Made by a program: the position numbers and the translations under genes. Under the pieces are notes generated by a model. It was not told the DNA's origin, searched no databases, and saw only the letters and a list, made by a program, of their open reading frames with translations. A stretch of 64,000 nucleotides of DNA from positions 66,112,288 to 66,176,287 of the forward strand of contig CM046006.1 of the NCBI GenBank assembly GCA_025175895.1, in the 5' to 3' direction. This stretch comes from Wurfbainia villosa (taxonomy: Eukaryota; Streptophyta; Magnoliopsida; Zingiberales; Zingiberaceae). Shown here piece after piece: positions 1 to 10,583 of the stretch; the first letter of the stretch is position 1; every line of letters begins with the position of its first letter.

Positions 1-748
1 ATGCCAGTTGACCTTTCTTTACTTTCTTAGAGCACTTGCTCTTATAGTGTCCATATTCCCTATACCCAAAACATATAATATAATTTTTATTTTAAATTGA
101 TGTGCTTGAGTTACCTAGGTCAATGGTAGTCGAAATTGGTCCTTCATCTTCTTGACCGGAGGTAGATGGTTCCTCTTGAGTTGACTCCAGTATTGAAGAT
201 GCCCTAGTCTCCTCCCCCTCAATCCTAGAGGTGGAGGCTTCTTGTGCTTCTTCTTCCACTTCGGATGTCGACTCCCTCTCAAACTCCAAATCCTCACTTT
301 CTTGTGAGGAAGATGAACTTGCTTCGTCAGCCTCCTCCTCTTCTTGAGCCGATGAACATTCTTCTTCTTCCCCTTCTTCTTAGACCGGTGATGGACCTTC
401 ATGGAACTTTGCCAATTTGCTTTAAAGCTCCTTGGCATCTTGATATTCACCTAGTCTAGACAAAACATCATTAGGTATCAAATCTTCTAAAATTTTTGTT
501 ACCTTGACTTCGGTTTTGAACTTTAGGCGTTGCTCTTGGGTCCACTTCTTCAACTTTAAAACATTTCCCTTCTTATCCCTAGGGGGTTCAAAGCCTTCCA
601 TGATGATGAACCAATCTTCTATGTCCATCATCAAGAATGTCTCCATTCTCGCCCTCCATACCAGAAAATTTTCTTGGTCGTATCGTGGCGGTGTGTTGAT
701 GTCCCATCCTAGTTTTTCTTGAAAATCCATTTTCTTGCCCTCTAGCAT
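1..748 (-). pseudogene. Family A Sirevirus-like gag, 5' part, runs off the window
   Basis: Retrotransposon Gag (capsid-like) reading leftward from an ATG at 748, 39 bases inside the primer site. The first 108 codons are open and carry the plant copia gag signature: a WRARMETFLMMDIEDWF segment followed by EGFEPPRDKKG (DUF4219/UBN2 type). A stop follows at about 422; the acidic Glu/Ser-rich linker continues in another frame (289-92), and a decayed zinc knuckle (…GHYKSKC) lies in the last 90 bases. In that knuckle the first cysteine positions are replaced by Tyr. It is the internal region of the element whose 5' LTR is at 801-2297. Stops and shifts make it non-functional as read, but some shifts may be sequencing error. 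Confidence 0.8.
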
Positions 749-786
749 CTTTTGCTCCCGGGTGTTAGTCCGTAGAAGAGCTCCAA

Positions 787-798
787 GCTCTGATACCA
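787..798 (-). other. Primer binding site of family A (copy A1)
   Basis: Reads TGGTATCAGAGC on the - strand, the usual plant initiator-tRNA-Met primer site, two bases inside the LTR end at 801. Confidence 0.85.
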
Positions 799-800
799 AT

Positions 801-2297
801 TGTAGGGGATTTCGTGACCGCTAGAGGGGGGGGGTGAATAGCGCATTGGCGTTGCTTGATGGATTTCGTTTGCGATCGCGTGCTTGCTACAAAAAGTGTT
901 ATACGCAGCGGAATATATATATGACACAAACAAATACACACAAGCACAATCACAACACCGAATATAACATGGTTCGGAATCGAATGGTTCATACTCTATG
1001 GATTGGGATCGTAACAACCCTAGTGATGCCAATCACACACCACTACTCAAATAACTCCTTCTCGGAACAATCTGTAGGTGGAGAAACCTCGTACAAGTGA
1101 TTACTCTAAGTAATACAATGAACAACAAGCAAATATGAATGAAATACAACAAAAAAAGTAAAGAACACTTTACGAAACCTCTTTTGGATGCTTGCTTATT
1201 TGATTACTTGAATTGCACATGAAGACCCTGATTTACAGCAATAAATCGCCCCAAAGATGTCCAAGAACTAATGGCGAAAACCTCCTACTCGAGCTCCCTT
1301 TAAAGCTTCTCCTTGGGCTGGATTCCACCTAGCAATCGGCTGATCGAGACCATCAGTTGACTACCCCTATAGCCGTTGTCTCACAACAACATGAGCCACA
1401 TCAGATAAGTTCCAACAGATAGACCATCAGTCGACTGATCATGCCCATCAGTTGACTGATTGAGCCTTCACTCGACTGCCAAACCCTAACAGTTGACTCG
1501 GGAAGCTTCTGCGCCCGAATACTCGACCATCAATCGACTGATCTCCAAATCGATCGATCGTGCCAACGATCGATCGATCAATGCCGGCAATGATCCGAAG
1601 CCAATTCTTCTGATCGAACTCCGTTGACTCACACGGTCACCATATTATCAGTCGATTGATAACCTCATCCATGAGGTTTTAATCCCAAGTATGGTGCCCC
1701 CATACTTGCTAGACCACCCTTAGCCAAGACCTAAGCCTTCTAGCCACCTCCATCATCCTCACACCTATCGGATCCCTCCAAGTCATCCATGACTTGTTCA
1801 TCCATACGTTAGCCTTCAGGTTCTTCCATCAATTATTGTCATGCTAATGTGGTCTACACCGCTAAGGCACATTGGACTTATGCTGCCAAGACTCCGCTTG
1901 GACTTTACGCTGCCAACCATTGGACTTATGCTGCCAAGACTCCACCCTTGGACTTTACGCCGTCAATATTTCCCCTAAACTTTCCAATTGCCAAGACCCA
2001 TGTTGGACTTTCTATGCTAAGACCCATGCTTGGACTTTCCCTTGGCAAGACCCATGCTTGGACTTTCCTTGCCAACCCATGTTAGACTTTCCATTTTAAG
2101 ACTCAAGCTTGGACTTTTCATGCCAAGTACACAAGACTTGGACTTCTCCCATGCAATGGTCAAACCATCATCAAACATCAAATATGACCTGGGTCGATTG
2201 CATCAACAATCTCCTCAATACATGTCAGACATCAATATCAAACATCAAAACACTACTCGAGTCTGGTCAATCGTGACCTGGGCCGATTGCACCAACA
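801..2297 (-). repeat. Family A 5' LTR (copy A1)
   Basis: Long terminal repeat of 1,497 bp. On the - strand it begins TGTTGGTGCAATCGGCCC (2297) and ends CCTCTAG…CCCCTACA (801), with 5'-TG and CA-3' ends and the primer site directly after. The promoter-side part (1850-2150) holds about ten degenerate copies of a 28-bp unit with the arms CCAAG and CTTGG. The part at 1320-1660 holds CAGTCGACTG-like palindromes, several of them in the altered form CGATCGATCG. It matches the LTRs at 9040, 16714, 22906 and 37802. Confidence 0.85.
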
Positions 2298-2561
2298 TCA
2301 ACTACCAGTTGTGGACAATCAACTGGTCCACGATAGTTAACTGTCAATGATGGGCAATCGACTGGTGGTGGTGGACACGAGCATAGAATGTCCTGTAGTC
2401 GATTGGCCAGTCGACTCCTGGGTTGACAGTTGACTGCTGGTAAGGGAAGTCAACTATTAAGGTATCCATTGGTTGGAATGTCAATGTGGATTAGTCTGTT
2501 ATGAGACAATGGATAAGGGAGAAATCGATTGCTAGGCGTGAAATCAACCAACAGTAGGTTA

Positions 2562-2568
2562 TAAAAGG
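2562..2568 (+). promoter_or_regulatory. TATA box of the family B LTR
   Basis: TATAAAA in GGTTATAAAAGGAGC. The same GTTATAAAAG context recurs at the matching place in LTRs at 18884, 23908 and 25354, which supports it as the LTR core promoter. Confidence 0.55.
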
Positions 2569-2800
2569 AGCGTCTCATGGAGGATTTTGGCTTGGGCAAT
2601 TTTGAAGTGAAGTGCTAGTGCATTTCAGGGTCCTCAAAGGCTTTTAAAACAACCTAAAGAGCTCTCAAGCAAAGACTATTGTATAAATTTTTCTTTAATT
2701 GTATTTAATTTCTTCTTTACAATACTTGTATTTTCATTGTAGCTCTTTGTAAAGGGTTTCTCAACCTTCGGTGTGTTGCCGAGAAGGAGGAAGAGTATAG

Positions 2801-2858
2801 TGGGTGTGGATCACTAGCTTGTCGTGGAGTGGGTGTGGATCACTAGCTTGTCGTGGAG
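2801..2858 (+). repeat. Perfect 29-bp tandem duplication
   Basis: Two identical 29-bp units (TGGGTGTGGATCACTAGC…) stand side by side in the LTR downstream region. Other copies of this LTR have one unit. Confidence 0.85.
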
Positions 2859-3048
2859 TAGGAATCGTAGGTTTCAAACCACATAAAAACCTTGGTGTTG
2901 TGCATATGTTGTATTTATCTTTCGTTTATGCTTTATTTTATTTCCATTGCGCATTACTAACGATTGTAGACGAGCATGACATGATTGAGCGAAGAAATTG
3001 CAAAGTTAGTATTCACCCCCCTCTAGCGCAATCATCGATTCCTCTACA

Positions 3049-4030
3049 CTTGGTCACTCACCAAATGACACTCAACCACTCTCCAATTGGCACATAACCA
3101 CTCTCTAAGAGACATCAATGCCTTAATATTTGCCCAAATTAAATCATTTACATCAATATAAATATTTTTAATTCCTCATAATGACCATTATGTAAAGAGC
3201 ATGTTTCGTATTTTAATATTCATAATTTTATTTTTTGTATTTAATAAAAAAATGGATCTACTAATGAATAATCTTCAAAGATGTAAATTTTTTTAATCTT
3301 TCTTTTCAGCTAGAATCCATTCATTTTTATCAGTCACTTTCCAGTCATGTTCTATAGACCGAATTATTCATAGTCAATAGATTTACATGCTAAAGTAGCA
3401 GATCCTGATTAAAATTTCAAGCAGACAACTAAATAATCACTAAAGATAAATTCTGAGATTAACATCTAATCCAAAGGGCTCACATAGTAGAGAAGTAGAA
3501 ATCCATTTTCCTACTACCCTTATTGTCATATCAACACATGTGTTATGAATCAAATGCTATGATGTTATTCTCTTTACTGAAAAAGATGCATGTTTTTCTT
3601 AAATAAATATCATACAGATTTTGATCTAGACATTCTCAATGTCTAATCTTGAATTCAACTCATGAATTCTAATATGACTTCAAATAGGTATAGTAAATGG
3701 TGAGTTCATTTACTTCGATCATAAATCTCAAATGATCTCATCTTGATACAACTATCAAGGCGATCTCAGCTTATAGGTATGTCTCTCTTTACATATAGCT
3801 ACACAAGCTATCCCATAAGCAACGGTCTTATCCCTATTTTTACTCAACAAATAAAGATGATTATCTATGTGAGAGGACCAATATTAACCTGCCAATATGC
3901 TCACCGAGACTTTATTCAAATGTAACATGAATATTTATACTGAATAGATTTTGACATTTCACAATCAAATCATCTTACAATATCTGATTGTCTTTACACT
4001 TTTGTTACATTCTGCAAAGTTCTAAAGACT
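3049..4030 (-). other. Non-coding 3' part of copia element D
   Basis: AT-rich sequence without a credible ORF between the end of the RNase H remnant of element D and the family B LTR. By position it should hold the 3' untranslated region and LTR of D, but I cannot define LTR ends. Confidence 0.4.
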
Positions 4031-5330
4031 TCACATGTTCTTAAAATGACTCTTTAGTTATTAACTTAGTAAAAGGACCTGCAAGCATAGCATGTGTAAG
4101 GATATACTCAAGAATCACCTTTTTCTTAGCAACTATATCCCTTATAAAGTTATACTTTATAACTATGTGCTTAACCTTATTGTGATATTTGGGATTCTTT
4201 GAAAAAGCTATTGCAGCTTGACTGCCACAGAAGACAGTAACAGGACTCCCACTGTCCTCGATAATCTTCAGATACTTCAGAAACCTTTTTAACCAAATAG
4301 CTTCTTACATAGCCGTTGAACATGTCACATATTCAACTTCCATTATTGACAAGGCTACACAAGTTTGTTTCTTGCTATTCTATGAGATGACGCCACCATT
4401 CAATAAGAAAGCATAGCCTAATGTGAATTTTCTATCATCTAGGTCCCCAACCCGATCTACATCTGAATATCCTTTCAGGCTCATATATGATCATTGAAAA
4501 CAGAGACAATTTATTCTCTCTTTCAGATATCTGAATATGATATTCACTACTTTCTAATGTCTTGGTTGTAGGTTTGACTGGAACCGACTGACTAATGTTA
4601 CAACATAATTGATATCGGGATGTTTACACAATATAGTGTACATCAAACTACCAATAGTACTGACATATAGTCTTTTTTTCATCTCGGCTATTTCCTCAGG
4701 TGTCTTGAAACACATACTTTTGCTCAATGTTACAGTCAGACATACTGAAATATTGTAACATCTTATTTATATGAGTCTCGTGAGACAAATTCAAAAGTCT
4801 TTTAGGTCAATCTCTCATGATCTTTACTCCTAAGAGGTACTCAGCTTCTCTCATATCTATTATGTCAAATTATGATGAAAGTCACTCTTCGACTTCTATC
4901 ACAAATCCAAAGTCATTTCCAGCTATCAGTATATTATCAACATATAATGATAAAATGACATACTTTCCTTTTTCTCTTTTCAGGAAAACACAATGATCTT
5001 TATTGATCATTTCAAAACTATAAGATAAAACGACTTCATTAAATCTTATATTCTATTGTCTTGACGCTTGCTTTAGCTCATATATAGACTTTTTGAGTTT
5101 ACATACTTTATCCTCTTGGCCTTCAGTAATGAAACCTTTTGGTTGTACCATATAGATTTCTTCATCAAGTTCACGATTAAGGAAAGTGATTTTCACATCC
5201 ATTTGATGTAATTTTAAGTCATAATGTGTTACAAAAGCTAAAATAACTTGTATCGACACAAATTTTACTACAAAAAAATGTCTCTTTATAATCAATACCC
5301 TATAAGTAGGTATATCCTTTTTCAACTAAA
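4031..5330 (-). pseudogene. Reverse transcriptase and RNase H remnant of copia D
   Basis: The RT segment 5325-5053 contains HQMDVKITFLNRELDEEIYM and KSIYELKQASRQ, both copia RT hallmarks. The catalytic YVDD motif near 4937 reads YVDN (GAT to AAT), so the copy is inactive on sequence alone. Further along, the RNase H region gives fragments such as GYAFLLNGGVISWNSKKQ and VALSIMEVEYV, with several stops. Product: degenerate Pol 3' part. Confidence 0.8.
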
Positions 5331-5699
5331 CGAGCTTTATATCTATTAATCGATCCATCTACTTTCCTTTTTATTTTGAGAATCCACTTATTTCCAATAG
5401 CCCTTTGGCCTAGAGGAAGTTCGACTAATTCCAAAACTTGATTCTTTATCATAGACTCCATCTCTTATTCTATTGCAAATTTCTATTTTTTTCTCTAACA
5501 CTGCATCCCAATACTTCCTCAATGGATAGAGGTTCTTCATCGTCAACTAGGAGTGTCATCAATGCCTCATTCATAATATCAAACCTCTTCTTAGGTTTAA
5601 TCTTACGAACACTTCTTCGTAAGTTGGGTTGTTGAGAGGTCAACTCATAACTTGACAAAGTACTCTCACTCGATTGACTAGACTCAGACATCTCTCATG

Positions 5700-6456
5700 A
5701 CACCTCTTTTGTTGATAATCTATCATCCTCCTCAAATTGAGGAACTGATTTATCAACTTCACCTCTTGCTGGAAACTCAGTTTTGAGAAGAGTAACATCT
5801 TTTAACTCTATTATGGAGATGGTTCTATCTTGTTACTCCCCAATAAAAACAAAACCTTTGGAGGTTTCAGAATATCTTATAAAGATACATTTCTTATTTC
5901 TTATTTCTAGGTTTTAGTTTTACATATTTGTGAGAACTTTTATGAATATAGACAGCTGACTCTTAGGGTCTGAGATTACTTAAATCTAATTTTCTGCTTG
6001 TCCAACATTCATATGAGGCAGATGAAATTGATTTAGAAGGCATTCTATTAAGTATATAGGTTGCTACTAACAATGCATCTTCCTAATAAGAAATCGACAA
6101 ATTAGTCTAAGATATTATAGACCTAATCATATCAAGAAGAGTCTTATTTCTTCTTTCAACAATCCCATTTTGTTGTGGAGTTCCTGGAATTATTAGCTAT
6201 CTAATAATCCCCTTGTCATTACAAATTATCTTGAATTAATCAGACAAATATTCACCTCCACGGTCAGTGCGTAAGGCCTTAACCTTACATTTCAATTGAT
6301 TCTCAACTCCATTCATATAACGAATGAAAGAATATAATGCTTTAGATTTATGAGAAATCAAGTACACACGACCAAAATGAGTGAAATCATCAATATATGT
6401 AATGAAACAGGAACTTCCATAGCTAGCCTTTGTTGGTACAGAGAGAAGCACTCCTT
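5700..6456 (-). pseudogene. Integrase remnant of copia D
   Basis: Open from 6451 to 6236 with FITYIDDFTHFGRVYLISHK and LRTDRGGEYLSD, which are the second catalytic Asp region of a copia integrase core. After a stop, the remnant continues with GTPQQNGIVERRNKTLLDM, the conserved segment with the catalytic Glu. The N-terminal part lies on the other side of the solo LTR insertion. Confidence 0.8.
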
Positions 6457-6544
6457 AGTTTTGATGTATAACCATAGTTAAAGTTAGAATTTACTTATAT
6501 TTTGATATGAGTGTTAAGTGTGCAGGCTTAATAGGAAGTCCTAG

Positions 6545-6740
6545 TAGGTCGTGTTGATCGGATACCAGACAGATGTCTTGATAGATCAGGAGAACCGAAC
6601 ACCAGTCATGAAGTCCAGATGGGTCAAATGGACTGAACATTTGGCATGAAGACCAGTTGGGTCAAGAGACCAGACAATCGGCAAAAAGTCCAGCTGAGTC
6701 AGGTAGACCGGACAACTTGTGGAAGCCCTGTGGATCAGAT
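6545..6740 (+). repeat. Degenerate tandem repeat in LTR E, unit about 42 bp
   Basis: Four to five imperfect units of the kind GACCAGACA…AAGTCCAGNTGGGTCA follow one another. A similar array, with CACTTAGCACGAGATG, occurs at 37490-37800 in another E-like LTR fragment. Confidence 0.6.
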
Positions 6741-7227
6741 TGAATGTCAAGAATGGTAGGTTCGGCAAGGTAGCCGATTGGTAAGCCTCGAGTGGAGAGG
6801 TGAGGTAGAGTCCTCTGTAGGGGGATAAAGCTAGGTGTCGATCTAATGGATAGTCCGCGTGGGACTTAGAAGTCGAGATCGAGCAGTATTACTACTGCTA
6901 TTATATATTATACTGTTTGCTTTTACTAATCTCGTTTTGCAGGGATCAGTCGACTGAAAGGATTTTCAGTTGACTGAGAATGGTCCAATCGACTAGATAC
7001 CCAGTTGGCAAGATTAGTTGGTGATCGTTCGAGGATTTGGCAGCCCATATGGAAAGAGTTCCAATCCAATGGTTCCTCAGTCGATTGAAGAGGCAAACTC
7101 CCCGATGCGGAGCCGAGTGACCTGGAGTCGACTGGGGTGTGTTTAGTCGACTGGAAGACCCGAAGTACCATATCGACGGGCTGATGTGGAGTCAATTGGA
7201 GGACATTCCAGTCGACTGGAAAAGCTT

Positions 7228-7234
7228 TATAAAA
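7228..7234 (+). promoter_or_regulatory. TATA box of solo LTR E
   Basis: TATAAAA in GCTTTATAAAAGAAATGC, 10 bases after a CAGTCGACTG palindrome (7209-7218). Confidence 0.45.
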
Positions 7235-7750
7235 GAAATGCACGACTAACTCCGATTAGAATTGATCTACTACGTCTAAGTGCTACTACTAATTGTCTTC
7301 ATCCACAAGAGCTTCATCCCTTCACGAAGATGCAATTTCGATACTCCGTGCCTACTTCGATAGCTTCAAAAGTGTCGGTATAATTTAGCTTTTAATACTT
7401 ATACTTACTTTTCTTTTTGTACTTAATTTCAAAGAGAAGATAGAGTGTTACCTATCTCTTATTCTTTGTAAAAAACGAACCCTTCCGAAGTTGAGAGTTC
7501 TTGAGTCGGAGGGCATTATAGTGTATTGCCCATCTAGATAGCTCTCAGAGAGCTATGAGCCTTGGAGTAGCAACCCGACTAGGGTTGTGAACCAAGTAAA
7601 TACTTTTTCTCTCCATTTTATTTATTCCATTGCATACTCTTACTTCTAACGATTTTGTATTTCAAAATAAAAAATAAGTTTTAAAATTTCTAAAAAAAAT
7701 TTGTAACCTCCGAGATTCACTCCCCTCTCTCGGAGCATTTCGATCCTACA

Positions 7751-8648
7751 ACCTTCACATTCAATGTACCACAAATATCTGAATGAATTAATTGCAATAG
7801 TGATTCAACCCTAATAGTCTTACCAAATGATTTCCTAGTTATTTTTCCAGCAAGATAATGCTCACATATAGACAAGTTAATCTCAGCACGAGTGCCCAGC
7901 ATACCCTCTCTTACTAATCGATTTATCCATTCTTGTCCTATATGTCCTAATCTAGCATATCAAACTTTATTAGTTATTTCCGCATCACTAGTAAGAGCAA
8001 TATTTGAAAAACAACCATCAATCCCATAATTGATATTCGGTTCTACATCAAGAACCATGAAACCATTAGTTAAAAATCATATCCTATTAACAAAGAGTCA
8101 ATATGAAGTTCAACACAATGGCTATAAAAGTTAATATTATATCTCAAAGACATATAACAGAAATTAAATTCTGTCGAATCTCAGGAGCATATAAGACATC
8201 ATGTAGAAACAAGGTGCGCCCACCACGAAGGTTGAGTTTGTAAGTATCAACTCCTTGAACTTCAATCCTTGTATTATTTCCTATATATATCCATTTATTA
8301 CCAGCTGGTACTCAACGATACTCTACAAATGTAACTTGCTCCGAAGCTACATTGTTGGTTACTCCTGAATCTATAATCCACAAAGGATAAGAATCAGCTA
8401 ATAATACATAACTAGCAACATAATGCTCAAAAAAAGAAGACAGACTCAGATTTATCTTTTTTGGATTAGTATATTCCTGAGCAAAGTGAGCCTTTTTGCC
8501 ACAGTTAAAGCAAGTCAACTTGCTTTTAGATTTATTTCCAGTCTTCTTTCCTTCTTTCTTCTTGTTTGGACCCACCCTAGTAGCAACACTAGCTTCTTTT
8601 CCCTTTCCCTTTCCTTTCTTGAACCACTTTTTCTTCTTGTATCTTGAT
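7751..8648 (-). pseudogene. Zinc knuckle, protease and GAG-pre-integrase remnant of copia D
   Basis: A basic KKKEGKKTGNKSKSK stretch leads into the knuckle CFNCGKKAHFAQEY; the last Cys is replaced by Tyr. The aspartic protease motif follows as WIIDSGVTNNVAS (normally DSGA/DTGC type). The segment 7902-7751 (LIHSDICG after GKTIRVES) is the junction of the GAG-pre-integrase zinc domain with the integrase core. Stops and shifts fall between them. The Gag capsid part is missing because element A4 is inserted at 8654. Confidence 0.75.
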
Positions 8649-8653
8649 GATCA

Positions 8654-9039
8654 TGTTGGTGCAATCAGCCCAGGTCACGATTGACCAGACTCGAGTTTGA
8701 CTCGAGCAATGTTTTGATGTTTGACATCGATATTTGATATTGATGTCTGATAATATTTTAGGGAGATTGTTGGCACAATCGACCCGGGTCATGATTGATC
8801 GGACTCGAGGGGGATTTTGATGGTTGACTGGAGTTGACCATGTCATGGAAAGTTCAAGTCTTGAGTACATGGCATGTAAAGTCCAAGCATGGGTCTTGGC
8901 AAGGAAAAGTCCAAGCATGGGTCTTGGCATGGAAAGTCCAACATGGGTTGGCAAGGGAAAGTCCAAGCTTGAGTCTTAGCATTTGAGAAGTCCAAGGGGT
9001 TTGATATTGGCGGCGTAAAGTCCAAGTGGGAGTCTTGGA
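8654..9039 (+). repeat. 5' LTR of A4, first part
   Basis: Begins TGTTGGTGCAATCAGCCC and carries the 28-bp CCAAG…CTTGG units at 8870-9039. It breaks at 9039, inside GAGTCTTGG, where element A2 is inserted, and resumes at 18269. Confidence 0.85.
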
Positions 9040-10568
9040 TGTAGGGGATTATTTGGAACGCTAGAGGGGGGGTGAATAGCGTCGTGCTATGCGTCGATGG
9101 AACTCATTCGCGTGTCTCTACAAAACTCATTATGCGCAGCGGAATAATAAAAAAAGCAATAACGAATATAAGACAAACACACGAACACAAGCATATAACG
9201 TGGTTCGGAACCGAACGGTTCCTACTCTACGGATCGAGCTCTAAAGAGCTCTAGTGATGCACACGCAATCACTAATCACAAATAACTCATTCTCGACACA
9301 AGTCGGAGGTGGAGAAACCCCTTACAATTGATTACAACAATAATCAAAATGCTACAAGTAAATACAACATGAAATACAAAAGACAAGTAAAGAAAACTTT
9401 ATAACACTTTGCTTTTGAATGCTTGATCGCTTGGTAGCTTAGATTGCACTTAGAGACCCTGATTTGCAGCAGCAAATCGCCTCAAAAGCCCTTAAGAAAC
9501 CATGGTGTTTTCCTCCTTCACGAGCTCCATTTAAAGCTTCAATCTGTGCTGGAAAATGTCTATCAGTCGACTGCTCGGGACCATCAGTCGACTGATGTCA
9601 CTGTTGTCGTGAGACAACGGTTGGATCCACGCTGAAAAAATCCAATGAATCCATCATCAGTCGACTGATTATGACCATCAGTCAACTGATCAAGCCATCA
9701 CTCGATTGATGACCGCAACGGTCGAGTGAGACTCTATTCTGTGCCCCAAAACCCGAGCACCAGTCGACTGATCACATGATCAGTCGACTGCTCACCTCTG
9801 GCAGTCGACTGCTAGGCCAATTCCCGTAGTCAAACCCTAGTTGATTCAGCCAGTCGACTGCCACATGGCACCAGTCGACTGGCATACCTCAAACAGAGGT
9901 TTTAACCCAAGTATGGTTCCTCCATACTTGCTAAATCACCCTTAGCCTAGACCTAAGCCTTCTAGCCACCTCCATCAGCCTCACGCCTCTCGGATCCCTC
10001 CAAGTCATCCATGACTTGTTCATCCATCGCGCTAGCCTTCAGGTGCTTCCATCGACTATGTCATGCTAACAATGTCTACACCGCCAAGGCACATTGGACT
10101 TACGCCGCCAAGACTCCGCTTGAACTTTATGCCGCCAACCATTGGACTTATGCTGCCAAGACTCCCGCTTGAACTTTACGCCGCCAATATCAAACCCCTT
10201 GGACTTCTCAAATGCCAAGACTCAAGCTTGGACTTTCCCTTGCCAACCCATGTTGGACTTTCCATGCCAAGACCCATGCTTCTTTTCCTTGCCAACCCAT
10301 GTTGGACTTTCCATTGCCAAGACCCATGACTTGGACTTTCCCATGACAATCACATTGTCATATATTTTTGTCAAACATCAAAATATCACTCGAGTCAAAC
10401 TCGAGTCCGGTTAAACATAACCCGAGTTGATTGTATAAATAATCTCCTCAAAACATCAACATACATTAATGTTAAACATCAATGTCAACTTACTTTGTCA
10501 AACATCAAAATATTACTCGAGTCAAACTCGAGTTCGGTCAATCGTGACCTGGGCCGATTGCACCAACA
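9040..10568 (-). repeat. 3' LTR of A2
   Basis: 1,529 bp. Contains eight perfect CAGTCGACTG palindromes (starts 9564, 9585, 9658, 9761, 9781, 9802, 9851, 9872) and, at 10075-10345, the 28-bp CCAAG…CTTGG array. Ends are TGTTGG…CCCCTACA read on the - strand. Confidence 0.9.
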
Positions 10569-10583
10569 ATCTCCCCCTTTTTG
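10569..10583 (-). other. Polypurine tract of A2
   Basis: Reads CAAAAAGGGGGAGAT on the - strand and abuts the 3' LTR, the expected plus-strand primer position. A second purine motif of the same kind (AAGGGGGAGATTG) lies upstream at about 10743-10755, and more G-rich tracts at 10915-10940. Confidence 0.8.

Larger units (their letters stand above)
2298..3048 (+). repeat. Family B LTR, 5'-truncated fragment
   Basis: The right part of an LTR related to family A: a TATA box (TATAAAA, 2562-2568), then the conserved downstream part with GAGAAGGAGG, a C-rich CACCCCCCTCTAGCG block and the terminal CCTCTACA at 3048. No primer site follows, so this is a fragment or solo LTR. It lies head to head with the opposite-strand A1 LTR. 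Assignment to the same family as 24381-25842 rests on shared text (TCACTAG…CGTGGAGTAGGAA). Confidence 0.65.
6457..7750 (+). repeat. Solo LTR E inserted in copia D
   Basis: A 1,294-bp LTR-like block interrupts the integrase of element D. It starts AGTTTTGATGTATAACC and ends GGAGCATTTCGATCCTACA. The 5-bp flanks are TCCTT (6452-6456) and ACCTT (7751-7755), a target duplication with one mismatch, and no internal region is present, as expected for LTR-LTR recombination. It carries GTCGAC palindromes (perfect CAGTCGACTG at 6947 and 7209) and a TATA box at 7228-7234. The exact 5' base is uncertain by a few positions. Confidence 0.7.
3049..8648 (-). mobile_element. Decayed Ty1/copia element D, 5' end cut off
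   Basis: A - strand copia element in normal domain order: zinc knuckle and protease (8580-8240), GAG-pre-integrase (7902-7751), integrase (6451-5700), reverse transcriptase (5330-4600) and RNase H (4560-4031). Solo LTR E interrupts it at 6457-7750, and its gag side is cut at 8648 by the insertion of family A element A4. Many stops in every domain show it is old. Confidence 0.8.

Noticed and set aside
801..3048. A1 LTR and the following LTR fragment taken as one element
   Set aside because: They have opposite orientation, and the second lacks its left end; they are two elements side by side.
8870..9039. Regular short repeats that resemble a CRISPR array
   Set aside because: The units are degenerate, have no unique spacers of constant length, lie in a plant LTR and recur in all family copies.
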